Shown: positions 1 through 10,355, numbered from the stretch's first letter. The stretch: 64,000 nucleotides of DNA from Pseudomonas sp. ADAK18 (GCF_012935695.1 NZ_CP052859.1:4815001-4879000); one strand, 5' to 3'. Notes: a model not told the origin generated them from the letters alone. Numbers and translations: made by a program.

Positions 1-398
1 TCATGGCGCCGCTGAAAAACCGCGACAAGATCATCGTCATCTCAGCCTGCTACTCCGGCGGTTTCATCCCCACATTGAAAGATGAACACACCCTGATCAT
101 GACGGCCTCCCGGGCCGACCGCGTCTCGTTCGGCTGCTCCGAGGAAGCTGACTTCACGTACTTCGGCGACGCCCTGTTCGCCCAGGCCTTCAACCAGACC
201 GACGATTTGCAGCAAGCCTTCAAGCTGGCGCAAATGCATGTCACCGAACGCGAAATGGCGGAGAACTTCGAAGCCTCTGAGCCGCAAATCTGGGCTCCCA
301 AAGGGGTGATCGCCCATTGGCAGCTACTGCGTAAACAACAAGCACGAAAGGCACTGGAAAGCGCCTCTATAAATAGCAAGGAAGCGAAGAGCAACTAA
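1..398 (+). CDS. C13-family (legumain/caspase-like) peptidase, C-terminal part
   Basis: Only the last ~131 residues lie in the window; the reading frame is open to the left edge, so the ATG at 3 is probably internal. The segment DKIIVISACYSGGF carries the Cys of a clan CD cysteine peptidase (strand-turn ending in A-C-Y-S-G-G), and further down is the conserved stretch ADFTYFGDALFAQAF. Family knowledge: Pseudomonas carries C13-like peptidases with an N-terminal membrane anchor next to the ubiX-mpl region; their substrate is unknown. The next gene starts 29 bp after the stop and is preceded by AGGGGG, so the two may be co-transcribed. Family assignment is fairly firm; function is not known. Confidence 0.7.
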   Translation, partial: MAPLKNRDKIIVISACYSGGFIPTLKDEHTLIMTASRADRVSFGCSEEADFTYFGDALFAQAFNQTDDLQQAFKLAQMHVTEREMAENFEASEPQIWAPKGVIAHWQLLRKQQARKALESASINSKEAKSN

Positions 399-426
399 GC
401 TGAAATAGTATCAAGGGGGAAATATC

Positions 427-1068
427 ATGTACTTGACGCCTCAGCATATCTTGCTTGCCGGAGCCTCTGGCTTGACCGGGGAACATTTGTTGGACCGCCT
501 GCTCAACGAGCCCACCGTCACGCGTGTGCTCGCGCCCAGCCGTAAACCGCTGGCCGAGCATCCACACCTGGAAAACCCGGTGGGTGATCCGGCGGTGTTC
601 CTGCCGCAACTGAGCGGCCAGGTGGATATCGCCTTCTGCTGCCTGGGCACCACCATCAAGCAAGCCGGTTCCGAAGCAGCCTTTCGCGCGGTGGACCTGG
701 ACATGGTGGTGGCCTTTGCCAAGCGCGCACGGGAAATGGGCGCGCGGCACCTGATCGTAATCAGCGCGATTGGCGCCGACCCGAAATCCTCGATTTTCTA
801 CAACCGGGTCAAAGGGGAGATGGAACAAGCATTGAAGGCCCAGGACTGGCCGCAACTGACTATCGTCAGGCCTTCTCTGTTGCTGGGGGAACGACTGGAA
901 CCACGGCTGGCCGAGCAATTGGCCGGACCGTTATCCCGATTGATCCCCGGCAAATACCGCGGCATCGAAGTGTGCGAACTGGCGCGAGCCATGTGGCGCC
1001 TGGCACTGGAAGAGCAGGATGGCGTGCGGGTTGTGGAGTCGGATGAGTTGCGCAAGCTCGGCAAGTGA
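427..1068 (+). CDS. NAD(P)-binding oxidoreductase (atypical SDR, HTATIP2/YbjT-like)
   Basis: A 213-residue Rossmann-fold protein. The N-terminus has the dinucleotide-binding glycine motif GASGLTG (residues ~12-18), then a second strand ending in CCLGTT and a third in VISAIGAD, as in atypical short-chain dehydrogenases related to HTATIP2. [10 protein letters not shown] segment provides the Tyr/Lys pair expected of the SDR active site. AGGGGG sits 8 bp before the ATG, which fixes the start. It follows the C13 peptidase closely and is followed by a REP-like palindrome. Substrate unknown; probably cytosolic. Confidence 0.8.
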   Translation: MYLTPQHILLAGASGLTGEHLLDRLLNEPTVTRVLAPSRKPLAEHPHLENPVGDPAVFLPQLSGQVDIAFCCLGTTIKQAGSEAAFRAVDLDMVVAFAKRAREMGARHLIVISAIGADPKSSIFYNRVKGEMEQALKAQDWPQLTIVRPSLLLGERLEPRLAEQLAGPLSRLIPGKYRGIEVCELARAMWRLALEEQDGVRVVESDELRKLGK

Positions 1069-1082
1069 TTTTGCAGTGGGTC

Positions 1083-1179
1083 GGCTGGCGTCATCGCAGG
1101 CAAGCCAGCTCCCACATTTGAATGCATTCACACATTCAAAATGTGGGAGACGGGCTTGCCCGCGATGAGGCCGGCACAA
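1083..1179. repeat. REP-like inverted pair
   Basis: Two inverted copies of the Pseudomonas motif GTGGGAG-(N)-GGGCTTGCCCGCGATG face each other around a short spacer between the oxidoreductase and the lipoprotein gene. The left copy is diverged (GCAGGCAAGCCAGCTCCCAC) and the right copy is close to consensus. Such REP doublets are intergenic mobile repeats and can act as transcription terminators or mRNA stabilisers between converging genes. Confidence 0.75.
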
Positions 1180-1198
1180 ACACCCTCTATGTTGCAGG

Positions 1199-1483
1199 CT
1201 ACAACCCACCCGTCGCGTTAAACCCAACTCCCAGCACCGTCAACACCGACAGCGGTAACAGCAGCGTGTCGAGCAAGGCGCTGGCTGGCAGATCAACACC
1301 GGGATAGCTCGGCGCCTCGGCACCAAACCGATCCATCGCGCAGCACCCGCCCTGCATTGCATACAGATCCAGCCGCGTCCCGGAGTACACCACCGGCGCG
1401 CCGAGTTGCGCCGCATTCAGGGTACGCGCCGTGGCACAACCACCCAGTTGCAGCGCCAGCACTACCATGAGTGCCTTATTCAT
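1199..1483 (-). CDS. YceK/YidQ-family lipoprotein
   Basis: A 94-residue protein starting [18 protein letters not shown]: a type II signal peptide with lipobox LGGC, so Cys15 would be the lipidated first residue. The mature part has the pattern of the YceK/YidQ family: [15 protein letters not shown], a Cys-Cys pair, then [19 protein letters not shown] near the C-terminus, which precedes a hydrophobic tail. Its start overlaps the end of ubiX by 8 bp, which suggests co-transcription with mpl and ubiX. Probable outer- or inner-membrane lipoprotein of unknown role. Confidence 0.8.
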   Translation of the reverse strand: MNKALMVVLALQLGGCATARTLNAAQLGAPVVYSGTRLDLYAMQGGCCAMDRFGAEAPSYPGVDLPASALLDTLLLPLSVLTVLGVGFNATGGL

Positions 1484-2105
1484 CGCTGCTCAAATGGTGT
1501 TCACCCCAACGCGGCAGCATGTCCTGAGGAATATTCAGCAGGTTGAGAATCCGTGCCACCACAAAATCCACCAGGTCATCGATGGTTTGCGGTTGGTGAT
1601 AAAAGCCCGGCGACGCCGGCAAGATGGTCACGCCCATGTTGGACAGCTTGAGCATGTGCTCCAGATGGATGCTCGAATACGGCGCCTCGCGCGGCACCAG
1701 AATCAGTTGCCGACGCTCCTTCAATGTCACGTCTGCCGCACGCTCGATCAAATTATTGCAGGCGCCCGTGGCAATGGCCGACAACGTCCCGGTGGAACAC
1801 GGAACTACCACCATCGCCGCCGGCGCGCCGGAGCCCGAGGCCACCGGCGACATCCAGTCTTCCTTGCCATAGACCTTGATCTGCCCCGCCGCCGCACCGG
1901 TGTATTCGGTGAGGAAGGCCTGCATCATCTGCACCTTGGCGGGCAGCGCGACGTCGGTCTCGGTGGCCACCACCAGTTGCGCGGCCTTGGAGATCAGAAA
2001 GTGCACCTCGCGATCTTCCCGTATCAGGCAATCCAGCAGCCGCAGGCCATAGGGCGCGCCGGACGCGCCGGTCATCGCCAGGGTGACGCGCTCCGGGCCG
2101 CTCAC
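1476..2105 (-). CDS. ubiX: Flavin prenyltransferase UbiX
   Basis: The 209-residue protein matches UbiX/Pad1: an N-terminal [20 protein letters not shown] segment (FMN phosphate loop), a [26 protein letters not shown] segment, and the [23 protein letters not shown] signature followed by [21 protein letters not shown]. UbiX adds a dimethylallyl group to FMN to make the prenylated cofactor used by UbiD in ubiquinone synthesis; it works in the cytosol as a dodecamer (family knowledge). The start overlaps the stop of mpl by 4 bp (ATGA type), so the pair is translationally coupled. Confidence 0.95.
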   Translation of the reverse strand: MSGPERVTLAMTGASGAPYGLRLLDCLIREDREVHFLISKAAQLVVATETDVALPAKVQMMQAFLTEYTGAAAGQIKVYGKEDWMSPVASGSGAPAAMVVVPCSTGTLSAIATGACNNLIERAADVTLKERRQLILVPREAPYSSIHLEHMLKLSNMGVTILPASPGFYHQPQTIDDLVDFVVARILNLLNIPQDMLPRWGEHHLSSDE

Positions 2106-3451
2106 TTCAGGGCCTCGGCCAGTTTGCCGTGCAGGCCACCAAAGCCGCCGTTGCTCATGATCACCACGTGGGTGCCGGGCTTGGCCTGGTGTTTCACGTG
2201 TTCAATGATGCCTTCCAGCGAATCGCTGACCATCGACGGCACCGTACACAGCGCGGCGATGGCGGGCAGGTCCCAACCGAGGTTGGCTGGCGCATACCAA
2301 ACCACCTGATCAGCATCGTTCACACTTTCCGGCAGGCCGTCACGGTGCGCGCCAAGCTTCATGGAGTTGGAACGCGGCTCGACAATGGCGATCACTTGAG
2401 CATCGCCGACACGCTTGCGCAGGCCATCGAGGGTGGTGGCAATGGCCGTCGGGTGGTGGGCAAAGTCATCGTAGATGGTGATCCCATTCACTTCGGCGAC
2501 CTTTTCCATACGGCGCTTGACGCTTTTGAACGCGCTCAACGCCGCAATCCCCATGGACGGCACTACGCCAACGTGTCGAGCGGCCGCCAGGGTGACCAAA
2601 GCATTGGCGACGTTATGTTGGCCGGTCATGTCCCAATCGACGATGCCTTGGGCAACACCTTCGAACAGCACTTCAAATTTGGAGCCGTCTTCGCTCAGCA
2701 ACTTGACCTGCCACTGCCCGCCCGCGCCGGTGGTCTGCACTGGGGTCCAGCACCCCATCTCGATCACTCGCTGCAACGCAGGCTCAGTGGTCGGATGGAT
2801 CACCAGGCCTTCGCTGGGGATGGTACGGACCAAGTGGTGGAATTGCCGCTCGATGGCTGGCAGATCGGGGAAGATGTCGGCGTGATCGTATTCCAGGTTG
2901 TTCAGGATCGCCGTGCGCGGGCGGTAATGAACAAATTTCGAACGTTTGTCGAAGAACGCGCTGTCGTATTCATCCGCTTCGATGACGAAGAATGGCGTGT
3001 CGCCCAGGCGTGCAGAAACCGAGAAGTTCTGCGGCACACCGCCAATCAGGAAGCCCGGGCTCATGCCCGCATGCTCCAGGACCCAGGCCAGCATACTGCT
3101 GGTGGTGGTCTTGCCATGGGTACCGGCCACAGCAAGTACCCAACGACCTTGCAACACATGGTCCGCCAGCCATTGTGGGCCGGACACATAAGGCAGGCCT
3201 TTGTTCAGCACGTACTCGACGGCCGGGTTGCCGCGGGTCATGGCATTGCCAATAACGACCAGGTCCGGGGCTGGGTCGAATTGCGCCGGGTCGTAACCCT
3301 GTGTCAACTCAATGCCCTGGGCCTGCAACTGCGTGCTCATGGGCGGATAAACGTTGGCATCGGAGCCAGTGACATGATGGCCCAGCTCTTTGGCCAGAAC
3401 CGCCATCGACCCCATGAAGGTGCCGCAAATACCGAGAATATGAATGTGCAT
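2102..3451 (-). CDS. mpl: UDP-MurNAc:L-Ala-gamma-D-Glu-meso-DAP ligase Mpl
   Basis: 449 residues from the ATG at 3451 ([15 protein letters not shown]); the frame is open further upstream, but homologues begin here. The Mur-ligase three-domain layout is visible: the N-terminal GICGTFMG glycine loop, the ATP-binding [15 protein letters not shown] (residues ~100-115), then the [16 protein letters not shown] and [10 protein letters not shown] signatures. Mpl reattaches recycled murein tripeptide to UDP-MurNAc in peptidoglycan recycling (family knowledge). It leads the mpl-ubiX-lipoprotein run. Confidence 0.95.
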   Translation of the reverse strand: MHIHILGICGTFMGSMAVLAKELGHHVTGSDANVYPPMSTQLQAQGIELTQGYDPAQFDPAPDLVVIGNAMTRGNPAVEYVLNKGLPYVSGPQWLADHVLQGRWVLAVAGTHGKTTTSSMLAWVLEHAGMSPGFLIGGVPQNFSVSARLGDTPFFVIEADEYDSAFFDKRSKFVHYRPRTAILNNLEYDHADIFPDLPAIERQFHHLVRTIPSEGLVIHPTTEPALQRVIEMGCWTPVQTTGAGGQWQVKLLSEDGSKFEVLFEGVAQGIVDWDMTGQHNVANALVTLAAARHVGVVPSMGIAALSAFKSVKRRMEKVAEVNGITIYDDFAHHPTAIATTLDGLRKRVGDAQVIAIVEPRSNSMKLGAHRDGLPESVNDADQVVWYAPANLGWDLPAIAALCTVPSMVSDSLEGIIEHVKHQAKPGTHVVIMSNGGFGGLHGKLAEALK

Positions 3452-3522
3452 AGTCGACCTCGTAAAACATCGAGGCAGGTTAGCGTAGGGTGGGATAAAT
3501 CGCACTCTTTAGCTGTAGGACC

Positions 3523-5433
3523 TCAGCGGGTAATCCCATGTTTACGCAGCTTTCTATATAAGGTGTTGCGGCTTACACCCAACTGCTCCGCCGTATGACT
3601 CATGTGCCAGCGCTGCTGCTCAAGGGCATTAAGCAAAGCCAGCCGCTCAGCATCACCCAACGGCGAGTCCGAAGGCTCATCCACCGCTATTGCTTGCGAT
3701 CGCGCCTGGCGAATCATGACAGGCAAGTCCTCAAGCCCGACGCACCCGTCTTCACATAAAGCCGCCAACGTACGTAACACCGTGCGCAACTGCCGCACAT
3801 TCCCCGGCCAGGCAAATGCCAGCAGCGCCTGACGCGCCGATGCATCCAATAACACCGACTGTTCCCCTGCCTCTTCCGCCAGCAGAAAATCCAGCAACTG
3901 CGACTTGTCAGTACGCTCACGCAGCGGCGGCAGGGAGACTTCCAGGCCATTGAGCCGGTAATACAAATCTTCACGGAAACTGCCGTCCTGCACCCGCTCC
4001 AGTAAATTGCGGTGAGTGGCGCTGATGATGCGCACGTCCACCGCCTGCGGCTCACCACCGATAGGCACCACCAGGCGATCCTCCAGGACCCTTAATAGAC
4101 GGGTCTGCAAAGCGAGGGGCATATCGCCGATTTCGTCGAGAAACAAGGTCCCGCCGTCGGCCTGTTGCAGCTTGCCGCGCATACCTTCCTTGCGGGCACC
4201 AGTGAAACTGCCGCCGCGATAGCCGAACAGTTCACTTTCGATCAGGCTTTCCGGAATCGCGGCACAATTGAGGGCAACGAACGCCTTGTCCGCCCGCAGA
4301 CTGGCGTGGTGTACCGCTTTGGCGAAGGCTTCCTTGCCGGAGCCGGTTTCACCGTTGATCAGCAAAGGTACGTCGCGCTCGAACACCCGCAGTGACTTGC
4401 GAAAATCCTCTTGCAGCGCCGCGTCCCCCAGGCAAATGCCCGACAACCGTGGTCGTTCAACACCCGGAGGTGCCTTGACCAGCGGACTCGGCACACTGCG
4501 CGGCTGCCCTCGCAACACTGCGAACAACCCGCGCCCATCACGGGTACGCAGGGGCCAACTGGCGCTGGCATTGGCGCTGGCACGACCGAGCAGTTCATCC
4601 AGCGAGCAGTCGAAAAACGCCTCCACCGGCTGCCCCAACAAGCCACCGCGTATTTGCCCCAGCAAGTTCAGCGCGCTCTGGTTGACCGCGCAGATCCGCC
4701 CTTCGCCGTCGAACGCCAGCAGCCCTTCGCTGAACAGCCCCACCGACTCGGCTTGCAAATGAAAACGCAGCAACCAGTGGTTCTCGAAATGCCGCAGGAA
4801 GTAGCAACTCTCGATCATCTTCGCCGAGAGGTTAACCAACGCCATGGTGTGAAACTGACTTTGCCGCGACACAGCTTCCCGGGCCGAGGACACATCGAGC
4901 ACCGCCAGCAGTTCGCCATGAGGGTCGAACACCGGGCTGGCGGAGCACGTCAGGCCGGTGTGCCGGCCACGAAAGTGTTCGTCGCGATGGATGGTGAGCG
5001 ACTGACGCTCAACCAGGCAGGTGCCGATGCCGTTGGTACCTTCGCAGGCTTCGCTCCAGTCGGCGCCGAGCCACAGCCCGGCGCGTTCGAAAATCTTGCG
5101 TTCGCTGGGGGCGGTGACACAGTTAAGGATTACCCCACGCGCATCCGTCAGTAGCACCGCGTGGCCGGCACCGGATAGCTGTTGATGCAGGCTGTTCATT
5201 TCACTGCCGGCGATGCGCAGCACTTGTTGCAGGCGTTCGCGACTTTCCAGCAGACGGCCATGTTCCAGAACCGTCGGGGCGATGGTCAGGGCAGGGTCGA
5301 GGTGATAGTCCTCCAGGCAACGCAGCCAGGAGCGGGCAATGGATGGGTCGCTCCCGGGGCCGTGCAAAGGGTCCTGACCGCGGGTGACGGTCAGCACTTG
5401 CTGGGCATGGCGACTGAAATGATCGTTGTGCAT
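3523..5433 (-). CDS. eatR: Sigma-54-dependent activator of ethanolamine catabolism (AcoR/EatR type)
   Basis: 636 residues from the ATG at 5433, chosen because AGGAGA lies 8 bp upstream; the open frame to 5556 has no such site. An N-terminal GAF-like sensor (to ~residue 300) with EGTNGIGTCL is typical of AcoR-type activators, followed by the AAA+ domain with Walker A INGETGSGKEAFAK, the sigma-54 contact ELFGYRGGSFTGA, Walker B GGTLFLDEIGDMP, and a C-terminal Fis-type HTH (MSHTAEQLGVSRNTLYRKLRKHG). It is divergent from the aldehyde dehydrogenase and the ethanolamine genes, as PA4021 (EatR) is in P. aeruginosa, so the likely inducer is ethanolamine. The symbol rests on that synteny. Confidence 0.88.
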   Translation of the reverse strand: MHNDHFSRHAQQVLTVTRGQDPLHGPGSDPSIARSWLRCLEDYHLDPALTIAPTVLEHGRLLESRERLQQVLRIAGSEMNSLHQQLSGAGHAVLLTDARGVILNCVTAPSERKIFERAGLWLGADWSEACEGTNGIGTCLVERQSLTIHRDEHFRGRHTGLTCSASPVFDPHGELLAVLDVSSAREAVSRQSQFHTMALVNLSAKMIESCYFLRHFENHWLLRFHLQAESVGLFSEGLLAFDGEGRICAVNQSALNLLGQIRGGLLGQPVEAFFDCSLDELLGRASANASASWPLRTRDGRGLFAVLRGQPRSVPSPLVKAPPGVERPRLSGICLGDAALQEDFRKSLRVFERDVPLLINGETGSGKEAFAKAVHHASLRADKAFVALNCAAIPESLIESELFGYRGGSFTGARKEGMRGKLQQADGGTLFLDEIGDMPLALQTRLLRVLEDRLVVPIGGEPQAVDVRIISATHRNLLERVQDGSFREDLYYRLNGLEVSLPPLRERTDKSQLLDFLLAEEAGEQSVLLDASARQALLAFAWPGNVRQLRTVLRTLAALCEDGCVGLEDLPVMIRQARSQAIAVDEPSDSPLGDAERLALLNALEQQRWHMSHTAEQLGVSRNTLYRKLRKHGITR

Positions 5434-5548
5434 GTTCTTATTGTTCTCCTGCTGCGTAATACACGTCGCGAACCGGGACGCCCAGCATCCCTCACCCTTC
5501 CCGCCATTGCAATCCCGACTCGACCCACCGGTCACAGGCTGTATCGCT

Positions 5549-5559
5549 TGTGGCACAAA
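5549..5559. promoter_or_regulatory. Candidate activator site (TTGTGGCACAA) upstream of the ethanolamine operon
   Basis: An 11-bp perfect palindrome in the divergent gap, about 85 bp upstream of the -24 element, a usual distance for an enhancer bound by a sigma-54 activator. Around it the motif GTCAC followed 0-2 bp later by AGGCTGTA occurs twice (5531-5542 and 5562-5575). Binding by EatR is inference. Confidence 0.35.
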
Positions 5560-5643
5560 CTGTCACTCAGGCTGTACCAGTCCTGTCACAGCAGCTCCCC
5601 GCAACACACCACAAAGCCTTGGTTTACCTGGCCTGCACGGCAC

Positions 5644-5659
5644 TGGCCCGACCTTTGCT
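5644..5659 (+). promoter_or_regulatory. Sigma-54 (-24/-12) promoter of the aldehyde dehydrogenase/ethanolamine operon
   Basis: TGGCCCGACCTTTGCT matches the consensus TGGCACGNNNNTTGCW at all fixed positions except one, with the invariant GG and GC separated by 10 bp. It lies about 65 bp before the ATG of the dehydrogenase and faces it, opposite a gene that encodes a sigma-54 activator. Confidence 0.75.
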
Positions 5660-5723
5660 CTACGCTTTAACAAGCACAACAGTGCGTCCTCCAATAAACA
5701 CAAAAAGCCAGGAGATACCCACC

Positions 5724-7244
5724 ATGCGTTACGCACACCCCGGTACTGAAGGCGCTATCGTTTCGTTCAAGGCCAAGTACGGCAACTACATTGGCGGCGA
5801 ATTTGTCGCGCCGGTGGATGGCAACTATTTCACCAACACTTCGCCGGTCAACGGCAAGCCAATCGCCGACTTCCCGCGCTCCACCGCCAAAGACATCGAC
5901 AAAGCGCTGGACGCCGCCCACGCAGCCGCTGACGCCTGGGGCAAGACCTCGGCCCAGGACCGCTCGCTGGTGCTGCTGAAAATCGCCGACCGCATCGAAC
6001 AGAACCTCGAACTGCTGGCCGTCACCGAAACCTGGGACAACGGCAAAGCGGTACGCGAAACACTCAACGCCGACATCCCCTTGGCCGCTGACCACTTCCG
6101 TTACTTCGCTGGCTGCATCCGCGCCCAGGAAGGCAGCAGCGCCGAGATCAACGAACTCACCGCCGCCTATCATTTCCACGAGCCATTGGGCGTGGTCGGC
6201 CAGATCATCCCGTGGAACTTCCCGCTGCTGATGGCCGCCTGGAAACTCGCGCCAGCCCTGGCCGCCGGTAACTGCGTGGTGCTCAAACCTGCCGAGCAAA
6301 CCCCGCTGGGCATCAACGTGTTGATGGAGTTGATCGGCGACCTGCTGCCGCCTGGTGTGTTGAACGTGGTCCACGGTTTCGGCAAAGAAGCCGGCGAAGC
6401 CCTGGCTACCAGCAAACGCATCGCCAAGATTGCCTTCACCGGCTCCACGCCTGTGGGCTCGCACATCATGCACGCGGCGGCCGAAAACATTATTCCGTCC
6501 ACTGTTGAACTGGGCGGCAAGTCGCCGAACATCTTCTTCGCCGACATCATGAAAGCCGAACCGCAATTCATCGAGAAAGCCGCCGAAGGCCTGGTGCTGG
6601 CGTTCTTCAACCAGGGCGAAGTCTGCACCTGCCCATCCCGTGCGTTGGTGGAAGAGTCGATCTACGACGACTTCATGAAAGTGGTGATGAAGAAGGTCGA
6701 GTCGATCAAACGTGGCGACCCGCTGGACACCGACACCATGGTCGGCGCCCAGGCATCCGAGCAGCAATTCGACAAGATCCTGTCCTACCTGGAAATCGCC
6801 AAGGGCGAAGGCGCCGAGCTGCTGACCGGCGGCAAAGTCGAGAAGCTGACTGGCGACCTGGCCACCGGCTATTACATTCAACCGACCCTGCTCAAGGGCA
6901 CCAACAAGATGCGGGTGTTCCAGGAAGAAATCTTTGGCCCGGTGGTGAGTATCACCACCTTCAAGGACGAAGCCGAAGCCCTGGCGATTGCCAACGACAC
7001 CGAGTTTGGTCTGGGTGCAGGCCTGTGGACCCGTGACATCAACCGCGCGTACCGCATGGGTCGGGCGATCAAGGCCGGACGTGTGTGGACCAACTGCTAT
7101 CACCTGTACCCGGCGCACGCTGCGTTTGGCGGTTACAAGAAGTCGGGTGTTGGCCGTGAAACCCACAAGATGATGTTGGATCACTATCAGCAGACCAAAA
7201 ACCTGCTGGTGAGCTACGACATTAATCCGTTGGGCTTTTTCTAA
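5724..7244 (+). CDS. exaC: NAD-dependent aldehyde dehydrogenase (ExaC/AldA type), acetaldehyde oxidation
   Basis: 506 residues from the ATG at 5724, preceded by AGGAGATACCCACC. The aldehyde dehydrogenase signatures are present: [23 protein letters not shown], the cofactor turn [11 protein letters not shown], the general-base Glu in [13 protein letters not shown], and the nucleophile Cys in [11 protein letters not shown]. The C-terminus ([21 protein letters not shown] type) is that of the ExaC/AcoD group. The acetaldehyde released by EutBC would be its substrate. It is the first gene of the ethanolamine operon downstream of the sigma-54 promoter; the P. aeruginosa counterpart at this position is PA4022, also studied as hydrazone dehydrogenase HdhA. 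Confidence 0.9.
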   Translation: MRYAHPGTEGAIVSFKAKYGNYIGGEFVAPVDGNYFTNTSPVNGKPIADFPRSTAKDIDKALDAAHAAADAWGKTSAQDRSLVLLKIADRIEQNLELLAVTETWDNGKAVRETLNADIPLAADHFRYFAGCIRAQEGSSAEINELTAAYHFHEPLGVVGQIIPWNFPLLMAAWKLAPALAAGNCVVLKPAEQTPLGINVLMELIGDLLPPGVLNVVHGFGKEAGEALATSKRIAKIAFTGSTPVGSHIMHAAAENIIPSTVELGGKSPNIFFADIMKAEPQFIEKAAEGLVLAFFNQGEVCTCPSRALVEESIYDDFMKVVMKKVESIKRGDPLDTDTMVGAQASEQQFDKILSYLEIAKGEGAELLTGGKVEKLTGDLATGYYIQPTLLKGTNKMRVFQEEIFGPVVSITTFKDEAEALAIANDTEFGLGAGLWTRDINRAYRMGRAIKAGRVWTNCYHLYPAHAAFGGYKKSGVGRETHKMMLDHYQQTKNLLVSYDINPLGFF

Positions 7245-7257
7245 CTCACCAACAGAC

Positions 7258-7382
7258 AACCCGCTCCCACATTTGAAATGCAATTAAACATGTGGGAGCG
7301 GGCTTGCTCGCGAATGCGGTGTATCAGTCATATATGCATCAACTGACACACCGCATTCGCGAGCAAGCCCGCTCCCACATTT
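7258..7382. repeat. REP doublet (33-bp perfect inverted arms)
   Basis: Arms at 7290-7322 and 7348-7380 are perfect inverted copies of a Pseudomonas REP motif (GTGGGAGCGGGCTTGCTCGC core), spaced by 25 bp; a third partial copy lies at 7259-7274. The pair would fold into a long hairpin between the dehydrogenase and permease genes and could lower or protect the downstream message. Confidence 0.85.
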
Positions 7383-7459
7383 GATCTTCACAAGTACTCA
7401 ACATCTCATCCGGCTCAAGTAAGTCGGGATAAAACAATAAGAACGAAAGGTACTTCTTC

Positions 7460-8908
7460 ATGCCTAGCGAACCCACTGGCGCCCCGGCGTCTGGATCTTC
7501 CGTCGACTTCGAAAAAGTCGGCTCCGACTATTTCCAGCAACGTGAACTGAAAAAAGGTGCCGCCGGCTGGGTGCTTTTAGTCGGCCTCGGCGTTGCCTAT
7601 GTGATCTCCGGCGACTACGCCGGCTGGAACTTCGGCCTGGCCCAAGGCGGCTGGGGTGGCATGTTCCTCGCCACATTGTTGATGGCCACCATGTACCTGT
7701 GCATGTGTTTCTCACTGGCCGAACTGTCTTCCATGATTCCTACAGCGGGCGGTGGCTACGGCTTTGCCCGCAGTGCATTCGGGCCCTGGGGTGGATTCCT
7801 CACCGGCACGGCGATCCTGATTGAATACGCCATCGCCCCCGCCGCCATCGCGGTGTTTATCGGTGCCTATTGCGAGTCGCTGTTCGGCATCGGCGGCTGG
7901 ATGATCTACCTGGCGTTCTACATCATCTTTATCGGCATCCACATCTTCGGGGTCGGTGAAGCGTTGAAACTGATGTTCGTCATCACCGCCGTCGCCGCGA
8001 TTGCCCTGGGCGTGTTTTTGGTCGCGATGGTGCCGCACTTCAACGTCGCCAACCTGCTGGATATCCCGGTGACCGAGGCCAAGGGTGCCAGCACCTTCCT
8101 GCCGTTTGGTTATGTCGGTGTGTGGGCAGCGATTCCCTACGCGATCTGGTTCTTCCTTGCCGTCGAAGGCGTGCCGCTGGCGGCCGAAGAAACCAAGAAC
8201 CCGAAACGCGACCTGCCACGCGGCCTGATCGGCGCCATTGTGGTGCTGACCAGCTTTGCCCTGTTGATCCTGGTGATCGCCCCCGGCGGTGCCGGCGCCC
8301 ATGCGCTGATGGCCTCGGGCAATCCGCTGGTGGAAGCCTTGTCCAAGGCCTATGGCGGCTCGACCTGGATGGGCAGCTTCGTCAACCTGGTGGGCCTGGC
8401 TGGGCTGATCGCGAGCTTTTTCTCGATCATCTACGCCTACTCCCGGCAGATCTTCGCCTTGTCCCGCGCCGGCTACCTGCCACGCAAGCTGTCCCAGACC
8501 AACAAAAGCAAAGCACCGGTATTGGCCTTGATCATCCCCGGCATCATCGGCTTTGGTTTGTCGCTGACCGGGCAAGGCGACCTGCTGATTCTGGTGGCGG
8601 TGTTCGGCGCCACCATCTCCTACGTGCTGATGATGGCCGCGCACATCACCCTGCGCATCCGTCGCCCCAAAATGGACCGTCCGTACCGCACACCGGGCGG
8701 CATCTTCACCTCCGGCGTGGCGCTGGTGCTGGCGTGTATCGCCGTGGTGGCGGGCTTTCTGGTGGATCCGCGGGTGGTGATTGGCGCTGCGATCATCTAT
8801 GGAGTATTAATTGCTTACTTTGCTTTCTACAGTCGGCATCACTTGGTAGCAGGCACGCCGGAAGAAGAGTTTGCGGCGATCCAGGCCGCAGAGGCCGCCT
8901 TGCACTAA
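7460..8908 (+). CDS. eat: Ethanolamine permease (APC superfamily)
   Basis: 482 residues with about 12 hydrophobic segments, starting MPSEPTGAPASGSS, and an AAAGG box 9 bp upstream. APC-family features include the first helix region ISGDYAGWNFGLAQGGWGGM, followed by SSMIPTAGGGYGFARSAFGPWGGFLTG and the AVEGVPLAAEETKNPKRDLPRG loop, all characteristic of the ethanolamine permease subgroup. It imports ethanolamine across the inner membrane for EutBC. Called eat or eutP in Pseudomonas annotations; it occupies the same position as PA4023. Confidence 0.92.
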   Translation: MPSEPTGAPASGSSVDFEKVGSDYFQQRELKKGAAGWVLLVGLGVAYVISGDYAGWNFGLAQGGWGGMFLATLLMATMYLCMCFSLAELSSMIPTAGGGYGFARSAFGPWGGFLTGTAILIEYAIAPAAIAVFIGAYCESLFGIGGWMIYLAFYIIFIGIHIFGVGEALKLMFVITAVAAIALGVFLVAMVPHFNVANLLDIPVTEAKGASTFLPFGYVGVWAAIPYAIWFFLAVEGVPLAAEETKNPKRDLPRGLIGAIVVLTSFALLILVIAPGGAGAHALMASGNPLVEALSKAYGGSTWMGSFVNLVGLAGLIASFFSIIYAYSRQIFALSRAGYLPRKLSQTNKSKAPVLALIIPGIIGFGLSLTGQGDLLILVAVFGATISYVLMMAAHITLRIRRPKMDRPYRTPGGIFTSGVALVLACIAVVAGFLVDPRVVIGAAIIYGVLIAYFAFYSRHHLVAGTPEEEFAAIQAAEAALH

Positions 8909-8960
8909 ACGCCGTAAACCTCGGTGCGCACATCAGTGCGCACCGTCATGGAGACTCTGT

Positions 8961-10355
8961 ATGGCAAGTTTTTCCCACGCGGTTGGCGCATTCACCTACC
9001 GCTTCGACAGCCTCAAGGACGTCCTGGCCAAGGCCAGCCCGGCACGCTCCGGGGACTTCCTCGCCGGTGTCGCGGCGCAGAACGATGGTGAGCGGGTGGC
9101 GGCGCAAATGGCCCTGGCCAATATCCCGTTGAAATACTTTCTCGAAGAAGTGCTGATTCCCTATGAAAGCGACGAAGTCACCCGGCTGATCATCGACACC
9201 CACGACAAGCAGGCATTTTCGGTGGTCAGCCACCTGACGGTTGGCAGCTTTCGCGATTGGCTGCTCAGTGACGCGGCCGATGAACAAAGCCTACGCGCCC
9301 TGGCGCCAGGGCTGACACCGGAAATGGTCGCCGCCGTGTCGAAGATCATGCGCGTGCAGGACTTGGTGTTGGTGGCGCAAAAAATCCGCGTCGTCACGAA
9401 GTTTCGCGGCACCATGGGCTTGCGCGGACGCCTGTCCACGCGCCTGCAACCGAACCATCCGACCGATGAACCGGCCGGCATCGCCGCAAGCATTCTCGAC
9501 GGCCTGCTCTACGGCAACGGCGACGCGATGATCGGCATCAACCCGGCCACCGACAGCATCGCTTCGATCTGCGCCATGCTGGAAATGCTCGACGCGATTA
9601 TCCAGCGCTACGACATCCCGACCCAGGCCTGCGTGCTGACCCACGTCACCACCTCCATTGAGGCCATCAACCGCGGTGTGCCGCTAGACCTGGTGTTCCA
9701 GTCGATTGCCGGCACCGAGGCAGCCAACGCCAGTTTCGGTATCAGCCTGAGCGTGCTGCAGGAAGGCTACGACGCCGGCTTGAGCCTCAATCGCGGGACC
9801 TTGGGGCAAAACCTGATGTACTTCGAAACCGGTCAGGGCAGCGCCTTGTCGGCCAACGCGCACTTTGGCGTTGACCAGCAAACCTGCGAAACCCGCGCCT
9901 ACGCAGTGGCCCGCCACTTCAAGCCGTTTTTGGTAAACACCGTCGTCGGCTTTATCGGCCCCGAGTACCTGTACAACGGCAAGCAGATCATCCGCGCCGG
10001 CCTTGAAGACCACTTCTGCGGCAAGCTGCTGGGCGTGCCCATGGGTTGCGACATCTGCTACACCAACCATGCCGAAGCCGACCAGGACGACATGGACACC
10101 CTGCTGACCCTCCTGGGAGTGGCCGGAATCAACTTCATCATGGGCATCCCCGGTTCCGACGACATCATGCTCAACTACCAGACCACCTCGTTTCACGACG
10201 CGCTGTACGCCCGGCAAACATTGGGTTTAAAGCCGGCGCCGGAATTTGAACAGTGGCTGGCGAAAATGGGCATCTTCACGCAGGCCGATGGCAAGGTGCA
10301 CTTCGGCAACAGCCTGCCGCCAGCCTTCCGCCAGGCCTTGGCGCAATTGGGATGA
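8961..10355 (+). CDS. eutB: Ethanolamine ammonia-lyase heavy chain EutB
   Basis: 464 residues from the ATG at 8961, preceded by GGAG at 8950. The TIM-barrel large subunit of the B12-dependent lyase is recognisable by its length and by segments such as [31 protein letters not shown], and the substrate/cobalamin region [20 protein letters not shown] followed by [25 protein letters not shown]. EutB with EutC converts ethanolamine to acetaldehyde and ammonia. It lies 52 bp after the permease and overlaps eutC. No EutA reactivase or shell-protein genes are nearby, as is normal for pseudomonads. Confidence 0.96.
   Translation: MASFSHAVGAFTYRFDSLKDVLAKASPARSGDFLAGVAAQNDGERVAAQMALANIPLKYFLEEVLIPYESDEVTRLIIDTHDKQAFSVVSHLTVGSFRDWLLSDAADEQSLRALAPGLTPEMVAAVSKIMRVQDLVLVAQKIRVVTKFRGTMGLRGRLSTRLQPNHPTDEPAGIAASILDGLLYGNGDAMIGINPATDSIASICAMLEMLDAIIQRYDIPTQACVLTHVTTSIEAINRGVPLDLVFQSIAGTEAANASFGISLSVLQEGYDAGLSLNRGTLGQNLMYFETGQGSALSANAHFGVDQQTCETRAYAVARHFKPFLVNTVVGFIGPEYLYNGKQIIRAGLEDHFCGKLLGVPMGCDICYTNHAEADQDDMDTLLTLLGVAGINFIMGIPGSDDIMLNYQTTSFHDALYARQTLGLKPAPEFEQWLAKMGIFTQADGKVHFGNSLPPAFRQALAQLG

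Noticed and set aside
2129..3598. 489-residue open frame on the plus strand
   Set aside because: It runs antisense through the whole of mpl; no ribosome site and low-complexity His/Arg-rich translation typical of GC-rich shadow frames.
5667..7283. 538-residue open frame on the minus strand
   Set aside because: Antisense to the aldehyde dehydrogenase, whose motifs and length are unambiguous.
7712..8644. 310-residue open frame on the minus strand
   Set aside because: Antisense to the ethanolamine permease; Gly/Gln/His-rich shadow translation.
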